Assembly (NCBI GenBank): GCA_023053545.1
Contig: JAKZAN010000002.1
Span: forward strand, 5,688,375-5,752,374
Reading direction: 5' to 3'
Origin: Lepidurus packardi
Taxonomy: Eukaryota > Arthropoda > Branchiopoda > Notostraca > Triopsidae
Length of the DNA: 64,000 nt
Position 1 is the stretch's first letter. Each line of letters opens with the position of its first letter. This document shows, in pieces, positions 24,141 to 38,900 of the stretch. The notes below the pieces were generated by a model that saw only the letters and a program-made list of their open reading frames with translations, did not search any database and was not told the origin of the DNA. The translations under genes and the position numbers were made by a program.

Positions 24141-27011
24141 TCATTCCCATTCGGTAGTGCCAGGCGGTTTGGAAGTTAAGTCGTATAGTACCCTCGAAAT
24201 ACCTGGTACACTGGAACACGCCTCCACCATTCCCTGAACCACCTATAAAACACATACATAAAAAATCCGTACGAACGTTTGAACATCTCTTGCGCAAAGA
24301 CAACTCTTTTTCCAAACCTCTAAAGGCAGATGCTTGCAAGGTAATGCTGCCAGTCCCGTCATAAAATCATGACTCAAAAAGGGTCGAATTGCAATAGAGC
24401 GCTGACAAGAAGGTAACCTCAAAGCCGGATCGCGATCAAAATGCAAAGGGAGTAAAATTACTGGCATTTGCGCTAGCCGCTTCATCATATCGAACTGTTG
24501 CACAACCTACACCACATTCTTTTCCGTTAACTAAACCCATATAAACTAAACCCAAGCTTAAATTACTTGGTTTGCTAGATGGTCCGCTTGCCTCAAAGTA
24601 GCCAGCGCATTCGGGGTTAAGCTTGTGGGCGTGACATCAGTCACTGCATCTCGAATAGCTTTCCCAAAGGCGTAGCAAACGCGGTTAACTGAATGGCACA
24701 AACGTGGGATCAACCTATGATGGAAACCAAATTAATGTGAGTAAAGAAAATAATTAGCTCTAACTTGATAATTCACTCAAAATAGAGCTTTTTAACTAAA
24801 CTACCTTGCATAAAAAGCCATATCTTCCCATCCATGAACCGTGGAAGGTTGATTATCCGACGACAAGGCTACTACGTAGCTGTAAGACCGGCAATCGCCT
24901 TGTACGCCCACTGAGCGTACAGGTAACAAGGTAGCATTCAATTGCCACTTACTGGATAACTCGGCTAGTCTTATTCGTTCGTCTTCACTGGTTGCAGAGT
25001 CCACTCGGTTCAAAAGCGCATGTTTCTAGACAAAAAAACAAACAAACATGATCTACCATGTTCAAAATCATTATTTGATCCAACGTACTTTAGCTACCAT
25101 GGCAGAATACTCGACCACGATCCGAATTAAGACTTGGGTTTCGGCAAAATCGCGTTCCATGTATGGTTCCTCAGCACAGATAATCCTAATCGCCAAGCCT
25201 GGGCCTGGAAAAGGATGCCGAGCTAAAAGTTCGTTGGGGAGACCCAATTCCCTTCCTAAAGCTCTGACTTCGTCTTTGTGAAAATCCTGCAAAGGTTCCA
25301 CCACTTGCCCTCGGCTACGTAAGGCGCGAACTAGCTCCGAATCGTTATGGTGCGTTTTAATTACGTCCGCTTGACCGGACGCCATCAAGGAAGCCGATTC
25401 AATCAAATCCGGCCGTAACGTACCTTGACCCAAAAAGGTCACATCAGGCTCCAATTTTAACTGGGACATAACTTCATTGGCTGTCTAAAAGAATGAAAGA
25501 AGTTGATTTTGTCAACACTGAAGGATTCCTTTAGAACTTCCTACGTTGACAAACGTGTCACCAATAATTTTGCGTTTTTCTTCGGGGTTGACAACACGAC
25601 ATAGAGCTTTAGTATTGCGTCTGGGCGAGTTGGGATCTCTAGGATCCGTGGCGATGCTGGTAGTAGCTTCACAAAACTGTGCACCAGCCCTCACCACATG
25701 TAATTCCAATCCCAAGGCACGAAGACTGACTTCCACTTGATCGGATTCCTTTAAGCGTAAGAAGCCGTTGTCAATATGCACAGCAATGACTTGCTGCTGA
25801 GGTAGCGCTTTATGCAACAAAGCTGCACACACAGTCGAGTCTACGCCCCCACTCACAAGCATCTAAATCGAAAAATGGAACAAGAAGTTCAAATACACTT
25901 TCTAATGGGAGTAAACTCTGGAAAATTAATATGAATGTATAGGAAAATCTCTTCTTTGAAGAGCATGGAGAAGGAAAGTGCGCAAATGCCAAGGCATGAA
26001 CTAAAAATGGGTGTTTACCAAGACTTGTTTTCCTCCTACAGCGTTTTTAATGTATTCTAGACATTGTTGCTGACGACTCTGGATAGTAAAATTGCCACTA
26101 AGTCCCACAATACCATGCAAGAAATTTTTTAGCATTGCTTGGCCATTATCGGTGAGATCCACCTAGACATAAACGTGAAGGGAAGGAGGTTTACATTACG
26201 ATAACCAAATTGTAAAGAGTGTTCGCACTTCAGGATGGAACTGGACTCCGTAGAGCCGCAATTTATCGTTGGCTAGGGCAGCTGGGACGTTTCCCGAAGT
26301 CGCTACACATTTGAAACCGTCCGCAATCCGATCTACGCTATCTCCATGTGTTAGTAAAACCATCTGTTTCTCTTCCAGGTTTCTATAATCCAGCAAGAAT
26401 TCGATATTAGCGTAGAACACTAGTTGCAATGTTATTTTTAACGCTTACTTGAATAAGGGACAGGTATTATCCACATCGATAAGATACTGACCATCCTCGC
26501 GACTTTCTTTCTTAACAACAGAGCCTCCAAATTCTTTATTAATCATTTGCATTCCATAACATATACCTGAAACGAAAACGAGCCAGACCCAAAAAATGCG
26601 AGATAACATTATAACTGGATTATATGAATATATAACTTACCTAACACAGGTAAACCTATCCTAAAAATGGCTGCATCGTATTGGGGAGCATCATCAGAAT
26701 AAACTGAATTGGGTCCACCAGAAATAATAATAGCACAGTATCCTGCCTCCTGCAAAGTATACGCTGGCGTATCCAGGGGAAGAATGTCTGACTCGATACA
26801 AAGTTCTCGAACTCTCCTATCTATCACCTAGAAAAGAAGAGCCAAACCGTCAAAATCGATTTAGGAGTTATTTTGTAGTTAGGAGTTTTACTTTGCCATA
26901 TTGGGCTCCTGCATCCAGAATGGCAACTTTTTCGTGATTCCCAGGTGAAGTTTGACTTTCGGGTTCAGTCCTGGCCACTTTAGCGCCATTTTCTTCCACT
27001 TGGCCAGTCAT
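24141..27011 (-). CDS. GMPS: GMP synthase (glutamine-hydrolysing)
   Basis: Converts XMP to GMP using ATP and glutamine, the last step of GMP synthesis, in the cytosol. Start ATG is at 27011. The class-I glutamine amidotransferase domain shows [20 protein letters not shown] and [10 protein letters not shown]. The nucleophile Cys sits in GICYGMQ, formed across an exon junction, and FHPE carries the catalytic His and Glu. The ATP-pyrophosphatase domain shows the P-loop [10 protein letters not shown]. It continues with [11 protein letters not shown] and KTHHND, then [12 protein letters not shown]. The C-terminal dimerisation part shows [27 protein letters not shown] and SHDFMTG, and ends [12 protein letters not shown], which is essentially invariant in eukaryotes. 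All key residues are present and the gene looks intact. Confidence 0.96.
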
Positions 27012-29953
27012 TTACAGTGACGACAATAGCTTGCACGTTTACAGTTCCTGGGAAAAAACACCTTGAAATGACCCACCAAGCTGGTTTAAGAAGAAGTAGG
27101 CTGTAACAAAGAACAAACTACTTTGAAATCATAACAAACAACTCTATGTAAAGGAATGAATGTTAACTTTAAAAACAAAATAAAAAAAAACACGAAAAGC
27201 CAACTTACCGACAAAACCGAGAACGCAACAGAAAATGCGTCAGTTAGCACGAGTACTCACACAGTACGAGTAAATACGTATCAAACTACTTAAACAATCT
27301 CCCAAAAGTCTTGGGAATTAAATGTAGCGTACCGTAGCTAACCACGCCGGCTATTTATAACAGTAGTCTCGCAATACACCGACAGAGTCGCAAGCATCGA
27401 CTACTTCCGCCACGAGGTTCAAAGCTCGAAATAAGTCATTCGAACTACGCGAGGAGTTTCTTCCGCTCTCAAATACTTGCTTGGCAGCAAAAACATATGA
27501 TCTTTCTTTGAAAACGAGTTACGCAGCTGATTATGAAATCTACATAATACAAAAGGAAAGGATTTCCTTTTCTGTCTTTGGGTAAAGTCTGCCGGAAACA
27601 TTGCTATTTTATGTTGCAAACAGCAGGTTTACCGTGTTGCATGTTATACAGGTGTAGGTGTACTGAGTATAGGTGTAGTATATAGGTGTACTTTATAGAG
27701 GTGTTATGTGTTATGAAAGTAAGAATAATTCTAATCTTGGCTTTGAGATTCTTGGACTACAAGGAGAATTATACGGCTTCTTAGTTAAAATTCAAGATAT
27801 GTACAGCATTACAGATACTATCTCTAGGACTGGACGCGAAAGGGCATAGTCAGCCGAGTCCATAAATCAGATTAACGAAAGGCCTAATGGGGCGCGTATG
27901 CGATGACAACTAAACCAGTTAACTGGTTCTTCATTGGCCATACTGTGGAAACGTAAAAAATCTTGGTCCATGACTCTCCAAACCTTACAGTAGAAACAAA
28001 GAAAAGAAGAGAGTAAGACGATGAATATTTGCGCGCCGTCAATGTTTTTTCTCTTGCTATATGTTTTGGTATATATTAGTCTGCCATGTTTGGTTGTGTT
28101 TGATAAGAAGCCAAGAAGATAGAAAAAATGTCGGACACCTCCTGAGTCAACACTCTCTCTCTTCCTTTCTTACGAAACGACGATACAAGCCCCGCCCCGT
28201 CATCCTTTTTTTTTGCATTCTCCGTTTAGCAAACTTGCAGGACTTTTCTCAATCCTTCTCTCCTTTTACCTTTACGTTCCACTCTACTCACCCAACCCGT
28301 GACGAAACATAAGTCCAGCAAATATCTCTTTTATGTAATCCGAAGTTCTGTTAGAGTGCAAACCGAACAGTTGCAAACCCTGCCTTCTTTGGAACTTTTT
28401 GTATTCGTGAAAAGACATTAAACACAACATATTGACTGTTGAGTTTTTTTGAAAAAGACATTAAAATTCGCCTTGTTGGTCTGTAACGGCGTGCCGGAGC
28501 TTATGATGTGGTCTTGTAGGACATGACGCAAAGGAGTTTCGAGAGTCTCGAAGACTTCTGAGGCCTCCAGCACAGGCGAAAACCGGAGAACCGGCTTGGA
28601 TGTTAAAGCAACGTTTCTCTGTTCTAACAGGTAAAAGATAAAGGTAAATGGCAGCCCCAACGGAAAGGCTTGGCCAGTTAGATACCACCAGGACGGAAGC
28701 TGGGTATATACTTGGAAACTTTGCTTAGTGTCAGGTGCAAAACATCTCAACGAGTTCAGTTTTCCCTAAAAATCTGTTCATTGTTTTGTGCGTGTGTAGA
28801 TTAAGAGTAATATAGCCGTAACGTCTCACTAGTAGACCGTGCCTGGCTCAAAAATTGGGAGAGAAAAAAAAATAATTGAGGAGTTGGAGCGGCTATTCCG
28901 ACTCAATTTCAACCTTATTTGCTGAACGTCTTAATAGCTTTCCAAGCTATAAAAGAAACCCCACTCAAGGAAGAGGAACACAAGTCCCTTTTTGCCTCTT
29001 GTGGCTGAGAACTTGAACAAATAAACGCATCCATGAAGCCTTCGGATGACATGTGTTTGGTGGCAGCTACTATCCGCGGAAGTGTGCCGTTAAGAATACT
29101 GGCGTCTTTTTAGTAGTAATTTAAATGTTCCAAACCAGTCCTAATTACAACAAAACTCACTAAGATCGAGAACAGAATGGCAAGAATTGCGTGACATTTT
29201 CATCCGAGTTTCAAGTGGATTGGGAAAAAAATTTCCACATTTAGGCCATGCGTAAACTCAATTGCAAAGCAACGTTATTGAAGTTGATTAGATCAGTTTT
29301 GAGAACAGCTATGGGTGAAAGTGAAGTTGTTAGTGGAGTTTCTAGTGGAATATAACAGGCAATAATTGTACAGAAAATAATCGAGATTGGAGAAAAAGCA
29401 ACAAGGAAGCTAAGGTTTGGGTGACCTTTGGAGCTTTTGGTGGTTCCAGACGAAGCTTTAGAAAGACGCATAGGATGATCGCCGTCGAGTTCGTTAACGT
29501 AAGAATAGAAGCTCCCCTCATTATGGACCCATAACGAGTTCAAACACCTCACTTTTGTCTTGGCCTCCCTCCTGTGTACGGCTTTTCAAGCCGTGTCAGC
29601 TATTGCAAAAATATAGACGCATATAGACCATAACTATAACTATGTTAAGCATAACCATTCTTGTGTCCTTGGTACTTCCTTCAGGGCACAGCCAAAGTTT
29701 TTCCCAAGCTTTTAAAAAAATTAAAAATTAAAAAAATATAAAATGTCTGACCGTTCTTTCCCATCAATCGTAAAAGTAACTTTGCTACGCGCCCTGTAAC
29801 GGCATTAAAAAATACTGTTGATCTATTTTTTTATTAGGTTTAGTATGTTTTAGGATTACTATATATTTTCTTTTAATTAACAAATCGAAGAAGCATGATT
29901 TCCTGGGATGCAGTATCGAATTTTGGGCTTTTCATGTCTTGATATCTTGACAG
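27012..29953. other. Gap between divergent GMP synthase and the SH2D5-like gene
   Basis: The 5' exon or exons of the SH2D5-like gene should lie here but I could not identify them. The stretch contains a short direct repeat of TAGGTGTA-type units (27650-27715). A minus-strand frame at 28418-28750 (110 residues) has a TATA-like GTATATAC within its start region; it is unrecognised and may be chance. Confidence 0.4.
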
Positions 29954-32900
29954 TATGTGGGCACGTGGGCCTTGATGGAATTGGATCCGAGCAAACGAGC
30001 CCAGGAGGTCAGGCACCAATTAACGGCACAACGACACAAGCAGGTAATTACACCGTCCTGTGTTTGCTATCCCTAAAGCCTCATTTTCATTTTCTCCTTG
30101 TCCCTGAAATGCACTTGCATCTTAGTTTAGTGACTTTACTGTTCATTATAACTAGCTTCTTATATCCCTGATCGAAAGTTGGTGCAAAAGGCTAACTGAC
30201 ATAATCGTACACGTGAAACAGGAAGTTTGAATGTTTGAATATTTGAATGTCGTCATTGATGTCTTAAAATTGGTTAGCATAACAAACAATACAGCAAGTA
30301 GCACTTGATAGTTTCTAGTAAATAGAGATGAAGGGCGTAATTTCATATAGACTGCTAGATTGTATTCCTAATGTCTTTATGTTAGAGTGAATTCAGTCAT
30401 GTCAATTCATGTCATTCAGTCAATTCTCACACTCAGGAATTAAAACCCAACTATAGACAAGAAACTTTGCGTAAGGGTTTGTAATTCCATGGACAACAAC
30501 ATATTCAGAAGAAAAGGCGTGGTTCTGGTATTACTTAAGCCTAATATAATGAGACCAAGCAGTGCAATGGGATACAAAGCATTCCAGGCTAAGCAACTTG
30601 GGCAAGTGTAACTTTCGAGCGTTTTGACTTTTGCACACAGTTAACTAAAGACTGTAATTACTAACCAAAATTGCCTTTATTACTTGTTCGCTTGTTTAAT
30701 TACTACATCCCGGGGCGAAAAACAATCCCATACATTATACTTATAACCAGAAAAGCTCGTGGTTTCAACATTAAATAAGTTCTAACTTTCAGTCGTTCGA
30801 ACGAGACTTTGGACTTGAAATACTCTTAGAATTCCGTCCCCAAAAGCAGCAAGTAGACGGTTTTCAAATCGTTATCGGTTTACGAGAGATGGTGCGACAA
30901 CTTAATCCCCACAAAAAAAAAAAACGTGCAACACTTTAAGCTCTGCTCCTAAACATTCCTGCGAAAATCTTTCAATGCCAAAGCTAAAGTTCTACCAAGT
31001 CTTGGTTTCATTGCTGCAGCACTTAGGACTTGAACCTAGACCACCAGGATCCTATAGCCGAGAAAAGATAAGAAAAAGAGAAGGGTTTTGTGTGAAATGG
31101 GCGCTCCCCATTAGGTACTCCAACACAAGCCAAAGAAAAAAGAGAGAAGAGGAGAGCGAGTCTGGGTCTGGCGGCTCTCCAATCCTCGCGAACGGGGGGG
31201 ATTTTAGAAAGGTTGAAAAGGAGACATATATGTTCACGACTACGGATATCCCAATGCCGAGGAGATAAAAGCGACGAGGCATTGAGGATAGCTGGATGGC
31301 CCAAGTCTCCGAAGTGCAGGAATAACGTCGCTCTAGTAAAAGAATCAAGCTGTAAGTAAATTTTCGATGAGGCACAGAGCCGGATCGCAATGATCTTCCT
31401 CAGTTAAAGGGATACAAACCGGAAACCGGAAATGCATGGCTCGTCCATCGACGTATTTAACCATAGATATGCGGAATTTCAACATGCAGTGTACTTCTTC
31501 TGCTTCTTCGCCTCCTGCACATGCGAACTAAATGAGCAGTTTCTGGCTCTCGGACGATAAAACTCGCTCGCATGGAATCCGGTTTTAGTTCTCGTCCAGG
31601 AATTGGGCTGTGCATCGGTGTATAAAGACCGGGACGTGATTTTGTCACCGTATTGGGCTTATCGCGTACTAACCGTTTGGTAAGTGACGCAAGTCGTCGC
31701 AATTCCGATCAGAATTGACAACGAACGTGCAAAAAAACCTGGGTGAATTAAAAATAAGAGGAACCTGCTTTTCGAAGGGGGATTTTTCAGGTCTTGATTT
31801 TCATATTCATTCTGTTGACTTACTGGAGAGTTTTTCGAATACACGAAGACAGGTCTGCTATGCAAATAGGCGTCATCTATGTCCCTTTCCTAGTCAGATA
31901 ACAAGAATAGAAAAGTCACGACAACGTGAAGAACTCGGCCATTTTATTCATGTGAATAGGGACAGAGGATTGCATTAATGGGATTAGCCACATGTCCACA
32001 TTTCACAATGCCTTGCTTGCGTACGAGGTAAAAGAATCCGAACTACAACCTCCCCAAAACAATGACACGAATGAATGACACAATTTTCAAATCAGCACTC
32101 TTTTGCTTCTTAGAACACCAAAGAAACCATAAGACTTAATTAAGACCTGCACCCCTAGAAAGCAAAGGATGATTTTAACTCGAATATAATAGAAAATCAG
32201 AAATGGAGTTAATTTTCGAAAGACAAAAGTGAAATCTTGTACAACTTTAGCTTATATAGGCCACAAAAGCTTTCCTTTTGTGCATCACAGTTTACAAAGT
32301 ATCCTTGGAAAAGCTTCTAAGATGGAGGAAATCGAAAAACAGGGTGTCTTTAGAACAGGGTGTAATATGTGGGCCTGAATGCGTCCACATAGTGGTCTTT
32401 GTGCGTCTTTTGGTGTTCCGTGTTTTGTAGCGGATGATTATTTTCAAGTTTTCCCGTGCTTCATTAGGAGTTTGGCACGGGGGAACTATAGGGGAGGAAA
32501 TCAAACACTATTTTTCCCTAGAAAATCTGCAAAGCATCATCAAAGAAAGGCAAAGAAATATCAAGCACATCGTACGTCCTTCCTATTCTTGTTTATTTTT
32601 TAATTTCTCATCTTTCTTCCCTGGCTATAGGGAGAGAAGAGACCACAATAGCGAAGTAACTCGAGCGTATCGCAGCAAATTGAAAGTTGGTGGATTCTTA
32701 AAGCACGTCGATTCCTGTTCCAACTAAAAAGACAAAACGCCACCCAAACCAAAATTCTTTTACACCAATAGTGCGAAATACCAAATTGGAACTTGTTAAA
32801 GGGAATCGCATTAGCGGCAACTTGTAAACAACTTATTAGCTTAGTTAGTTCGAGATTTGCAACTTCGAAGTCAAGGAACCCTCCAGCTGCCCCTTTCACT

Positions 32901-35900
32901 ACCTTTGAATCAAGACAGCGATCGTACAGCAGGCGAAAGTGAGAGTTTGGTACTATTATGAATCCAGTTTATTGATTGTGCTAGCACGTAGTACACTTTT
33001 CGCAAATTCTCGCGTCCCTATACGCTCCTAAAGATTTACTATATTGTGTGATAACGTTTGCTGTGCGTCCTTTTTTATGGCCGTTTATACGACCTCTTAC
33101 TTTGGCTACGCCCACAATCTTCCTTCGGTTCGTTCTTCAGAAATGTATTGTGCTCCTTGCATCCTACCACAAAAGCGCGCTCATATTTTCACTTCGGATA
33201 AGATGCCATATTGTGTCGCTTTTAGCGTCTTACAAGAATCCTAAATACTCTTAATTTTGTTGTTAACCAATATTAATTATAAATATATCCTTTTTGTTTC
33301 ACACAGGCTGAACGAACACCCGTACTTTTGGTGATTTCTCTTACCGGCGTCAAAGTATGCAGTCCTGATGGCAAGGTAACTTTTTCGAACTTTTTGTTTC
33401 CACCTAACAAGAAAAAGCCTTATATAGTTCATAACCCAACTCAAATCCAAACAAACGCTTCTCTGCGATGATTAAGAAAAAAAAAGCACTTACCTGTCGA
33501 TACGGGATGTTATATGAAATTTGGATTTTATGCAACATGCCACAGAAAACACTTTGGATACTGCAAAAACTTAGAAAACGCTTGCACGCTACGTGGCAAT
33601 AGCAGATATAGTGCCACTCAACGTAACAATAGTGAATAGGTCAGGGAAAAACAAGTCTGTTGACAGGACCTTCGTAGTTCGCATTCATTAGACCTAACTT
33701 TGTGACATATAACATAAAAACATACCATAGCTAGAAATTGGCGCGAAATTCGAACAGGAAAAGAATGTGAGTTACGGTTGAAAAATACAACAGAAAATTG
33801 CGAAATGAAACTGAACTATGGGTTTATGTTAGGGCGATTCGGAAAAGGAAAGATTAGAACAGGAATTGTCTTCAAATTGACGTAACATACAACTTAAAGT
33901 CAGTTCAGCTAAACTTGGTGAAAAGCGTTAAGTTAATAAGTTCGACATGTAGCATTGATAAAAATACAAGTTCAATTAAGCATTGAGAATGAATCACAAA
34001 CTACAAAACAGATGAAAAACTATTAAGCTTAACTACTAAAAGCACTGGCTTTTACGTCCATTAAACAGCGAACGTACCAGCTAACTATTTCCCATCAAGT
34101 CTATAAAAATAACTTTAGCAAGGAAACTGTAAGTATAAGAGCTACGCACTAGGAAACTGTCCTTAAAGTAAAATTGTCTCACCCTACAAAAAAGGCTCTC
34201 AAAAAGTTGTTCCTTCGCCTGAAGACAATCAAATACATGATGTAACGGCAGGCAGCAATTGAGTGCCTTCCGCAGGTTGGACATTTCCCACGAATGCTGC
34301 ACTGGACCTTCCCCATAATGCACAACGCTCTAGCGTAAATCCACCTTCCATACAATCTTGTCCATTTTACCCCATTATCCGCGAAAGGACAAAACACATG
34401 CAGTACTCAACGTTCCAGAATAACCCAAAGGACAAATAAGTAAATCCTACTAGCAAAAAATAAATGCAAATAAAAACTAAGCAAGTTCCCCTCGGTGTTC
34501 TCGTGATTAATTACATTCGCGTGCTTGAATTAAGTGAAGTGTCGTACCGGCCCATTTCTAATTTTTTTTTTCCTTTTTTCAGCCCCAAAATCTAATCTTT
34601 AGAGTAGGCCACTTACTAAATTAGCTCCATGAGTGAAAAGTTACAAATCATACATCACTTCTAGTTTCACCCTCGCTCTGCTTTCCCCCCCCCATATTCT
34701 TGCAAAAGTGTCATACTTTTAAGCTTGCAACAGTCTATTTTTTTCACAAGCAAATCAGCTTATCTACAAATACTTATGTATTTGTTGCTTTTCAAGGCAC
34801 CAAGCTGCTGCATATGCCAAATATTCAAAAACTGTATTTGCACGTTTAAGAGAGGAGCGATTTAAATTCTATAAATTTCTGGAAGACTCCCATTATATAA
34901 ATGGGAGAAATAGATTCTATAGAGTAAATAAATTCTATAGAGTATTTTGTAAAGAATAAAAAAAAGAAAATGAATTATTGCGCAAATCGACTAATCCTCT
35001 AAGATATTCGAGAAGAGGACAAATAGCGACCACTTCTTCTTAATACTTTTGTTTGTCTCCAACAGAAAGTCTTTATGGCCCACGCACTAAAACGGATTCC
35101 TTACGCTACAAGTGAGGCGGAGCATCTGCAATTCGCATTCGTGGCTCGTGAACCTCGCGATCCTGGCAACCAGCAGTTTTGCCATACCTTCGTCACCCAA
35201 ACTACTCAACAGGTACTCGAAGACTTATAATCTTGCCTATTTGCCGTCTGAGCAACTTAATCCGGTCCTAAACATCAACCTTCCCATCCTTCGGAAACTT
35301 TCGTCACAGATAAGCAGCCTTTAAAATAAGGCCAGAGAGCCGAGATTTTGCCATACGATTTCTGTAACGGGACAAAAGCCAGGCTTAACAAAAGAGAGCA
35401 GCGCACACGCTCAGATTAAAAACCAGTGGAAAAAAGGGACAGCGTCGCTCAAACGACATTCTTGAAGGGAAGATCAAACATTTTCCGAGTTTCCTTCGAA
35501 AATTGAACCTACGGGCCAAAGAAAAAGAGGCTTGCTCAACTTTTGAATAGCTTCAGGTGACCTTTCGCTCGCTTTTCGGGGGTCCTAACAAAACAAGATT
35601 AGATCCCAAGAACGAGTTATTTGATAGTTAAGGAATTTACTTCTTTAAAAAATTGAGACTATCTTCACGTTTGGGGAATATGCTCATCCCCAGCAGGTTT
35701 ATTTGGAATACTTTCTTTTGTACCTATGCAAAATTAATCTCTTAGTTTCACGAGACACTTCGTGTATTAACAAAGCTTTGCTTGGACTTTACACGAATTT
35801 CCTCTCTTTGACGAAAATTCAAAATAAAACGAACTAAACAATGACGCATAGCAAAAGCACACACTTGTTTTTGGCGAAATTCTTTAGTGTTTTCACTTCC

Positions 35901-38900
35901 GATCCTTAAAACCTATCTTAATTAATGTGTAATTACAGTAGATGCCGCTTATTGTGATCACATTTGTCAAGTGGATATTAATTCAATTAAGTGGAGATTC
36001 TAAGAACACAAAACCGGAAATATGTACAAGAAATATTGTATGTAAATATGTACTACATCTTTTAACTTTAAGGCTCCCGTCTACCTTAGCTTATTGATGG
36101 GAAAGACACACAGATGGCACTGCTGTTTGTTATTGTTTTTCGATAGCCATGCCTAAGAAAGTAAGAGAGGAAATAGTTAGCTAATTGCCGGCAAAGTTTC
36201 GACGCTTGGTTTGTTTCTGAAAACTAAAATTTATTGTCACCACAGTTTGCTTCAACGACAAAACATCAACTTTAACAAAATGGGAAAAAGCAGTATCTAA
36301 ATTTCGTTCAGCATAAAAAAGTATATATCCCTACAAATCAGTTTATGCTTAGGAATTCTCTATGCAAGCTTTTTCAGTAGTGGATTTTTACTTCCTGAAT
36401 ATTTAACCACTGAAATAACTTGTGCATCAGTTTATGCTTAGTTAATGTGGGTAACGCCAGTGGTGACCTAGAATACACGCCACCCTCGGTGCTGAAGTGT
36501 ATTAATGAGATGACAAAACGAAATCTTCGTATGGTTCGCAACAACACTTCAGTCTGACAAAACGATGATTGGCGAAAGGAATAATTGAGGAAGTTCAAAA
36601 AATCCTTAACTTTGGTCCTCTGCATTATATGTGCCGCACAAAAGCATGGCTGGTGTCTTTGTTTGTGTATAGAAATCACAAATTGGAATGCAGAATAAAT
36701 GCCACCCGCTGAATTTTATGTTCAACACTTATACCCGTGGTTTCCCTTTTCCTTTAATTACCATTCAGGAAAAGGGGAAGCAGGTCAAAGCTCAAACCGT
36801 CCTCGGCAACCTTTAAATCCAACCAGGAATTTGTTAAAAACATGTGTGTAAGTTTGTAAAACAAGCTCAAAAACGGAAAGCCCCGTTGAAACTCCGCAAA
36901 ATAGTTATTTTTAAACCCTTGTAAAGACATAGCTACTGTAATGCAAATAACACATGCTTCCGCATTGTTAAAGAACACGTTTCTGTGTAGGAAAAAGTCG
37001 GAAACCCTAAACAGTGCTCCGGCCACGCCCTGGTGGCCTGTTGACGGTGTTTTCATGGTCCTTAACAATGAAATTTGAATTAGAATGGCATTCTGGAACA
37101 ATTCTGGATAGTAATTATTTGAGAAAACGGCCAAAAAGGACGAGAATGTTACCCTTTTTGGTGGTAGGAGGAGCCCAAGCGGTGTCTCGGAAAGCAAAAA
37201 ATGTTGGGTGCGATGGAAAGTGACCTGGAACAAAAGAGCCGATGTGTATCTGCCTTCGTCCGCCATTCAAGCATGTTGCTGCGATATTATCGCCCATTAG
37301 TCTTGTCCGCGTTTTCGTTCTAAACTTAATTTCCGCTGTTTTTCACGGGTATTTCCATTTACTCTCTGTTGGAGGACACAAAAAAAGAAGGGAACTATTA
37401 AAATACGGGTTTTAAAAAAATATTCTGCACGCAATAAACATTCCAAACATTACTCGGCGATCATCGAACTTTTCTCACTGAGGCTGATCGGGGTAGATAC
37501 ACCACAGATGCCAAGAGAGGGGAAGCAAAAAAAAAAAAACAACAAAAAAAATGTAAAGTAACTCAACACGGTTACCTAGAAAGAAAAAGGCGAAACAAGT
37601 TACCGAGCCAGCATTGGGAACCGCGAACAAAAAAACGAACGTTTTTCGTAGCACGGTCTGGGTTAAAATCATTTTCGAATTCCAACTGTACAACTCACCT
37701 TGTCTTTAACGCCCTAAAAAACGTTCCAAATATTGGCCCCTTCATCGCCTGGAACTACAACATCCGTGAAGCTGCACAAAAAGTTCGTTTTTAGATCTTA
37801 GGCTGTTTACATCTTCGTGTCTAGAACTCGCCCGCAAGTTTCTTTGTAACGGTCACTTTGACTCGAGAAATAAGTTGGATTTTTTCTCCGTTGCTCACAT
37901 CTCCTTGTGTACGCCAAACTTGGTGTTATGATCTGGAAGAAAATCGAGGTTTACAGACAAAACTGGAACGACGAATTTTTTCTCATAACGACAACCAGCT
38001 CGAAAGAAACATCCGATTTTGCTTTTGGCTTTCTGTATTGCAGAATGTCTTATAGCAATACCTTCGGTTTACTATCAGACTATAACTTAGCTTCTGTGAC
38101 AAAAAATATGAAAAATATTCCGAAAAATATTAGTCAAAAAGCTCATTATGCCATGAAAACCGCATGGTTGTGACCTTCTGAAGTCGAATATAATACTCGG
38201 AAGCTGCAGAAATAATAAAGCGTTTGCTTTGCTATTTAGCATTCCAAAACTGGGTACTAAAAACATCTCGTTTAAATTCATGAGGCGTGAACACAAGGTA
38301 ACTAGCTCGGATATTCTAGTTGAAGCGTTTACAACTTGTCGAAAAACGTCGGTAAGGAAGACTAAACATTCCAAGATAAGCTTCCTCAAATCTCCCAATA
38401 CGCTCAAGCATCTCCAATTGGGAATTGGAGATGCTTGAGCGTATTGAAAGTCTAAAAAAAAAGAAAAAGAACTCACTTCCTTCATTGACATTATCCAAGT
38501 TTCCTGGTTGAGCATAATAGCTACGTCAAGTTGAGGAATGCGGCGCTCGTGCGTGTCCCCGTTAGCTTGTTCCTAGGCGACAAAAGGGCAACTTAAACAC
38601 AAGCTAACATTACCCAGATTCCGTCACATTCCCCAGATTGTACCAATCTCCTTCCGTGACTCTAGAGCACAAACCATTTCTAGAGAATTTCCCTTCTCAA
38701 CATCCACACCCAAATGAAATTATCGGCCCCATACGTTTCCGTAACAGTAACGTTAAACAGGAAAGGTATTTTGATCAACTAGCGTGATTTGCATATCGAT
38801 TTCCCCAAATTCTTGGCTCTGGGATGGTGTGTTTCCCATGTAGTAATTTGGGAAAATTGGGAGGAGTTGCTGTAACATTCCTGAGACGCTTTTGGCATGC

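Noticed and set aside
31015..31065. tRNA-like T-arm sequence (GGTTCAAGTCC on the minus strand)
   Set aside because: No matching acceptor stem, D-arm or anticodon arm could be assembled around it.
32468..32571. Apparent exon with good splice sites in the SH2D5-like intron
   Set aside because: The flanking PTB exons already join in phase 0 into a continuous PTB sequence; including it would insert 34 residues into the fold.
36754..37297. Minus-strand frames of 170 and 60 residues
   Set aside because: No recognisable domain, and two competing frames in the same stretch; probably chance openings in an intron.
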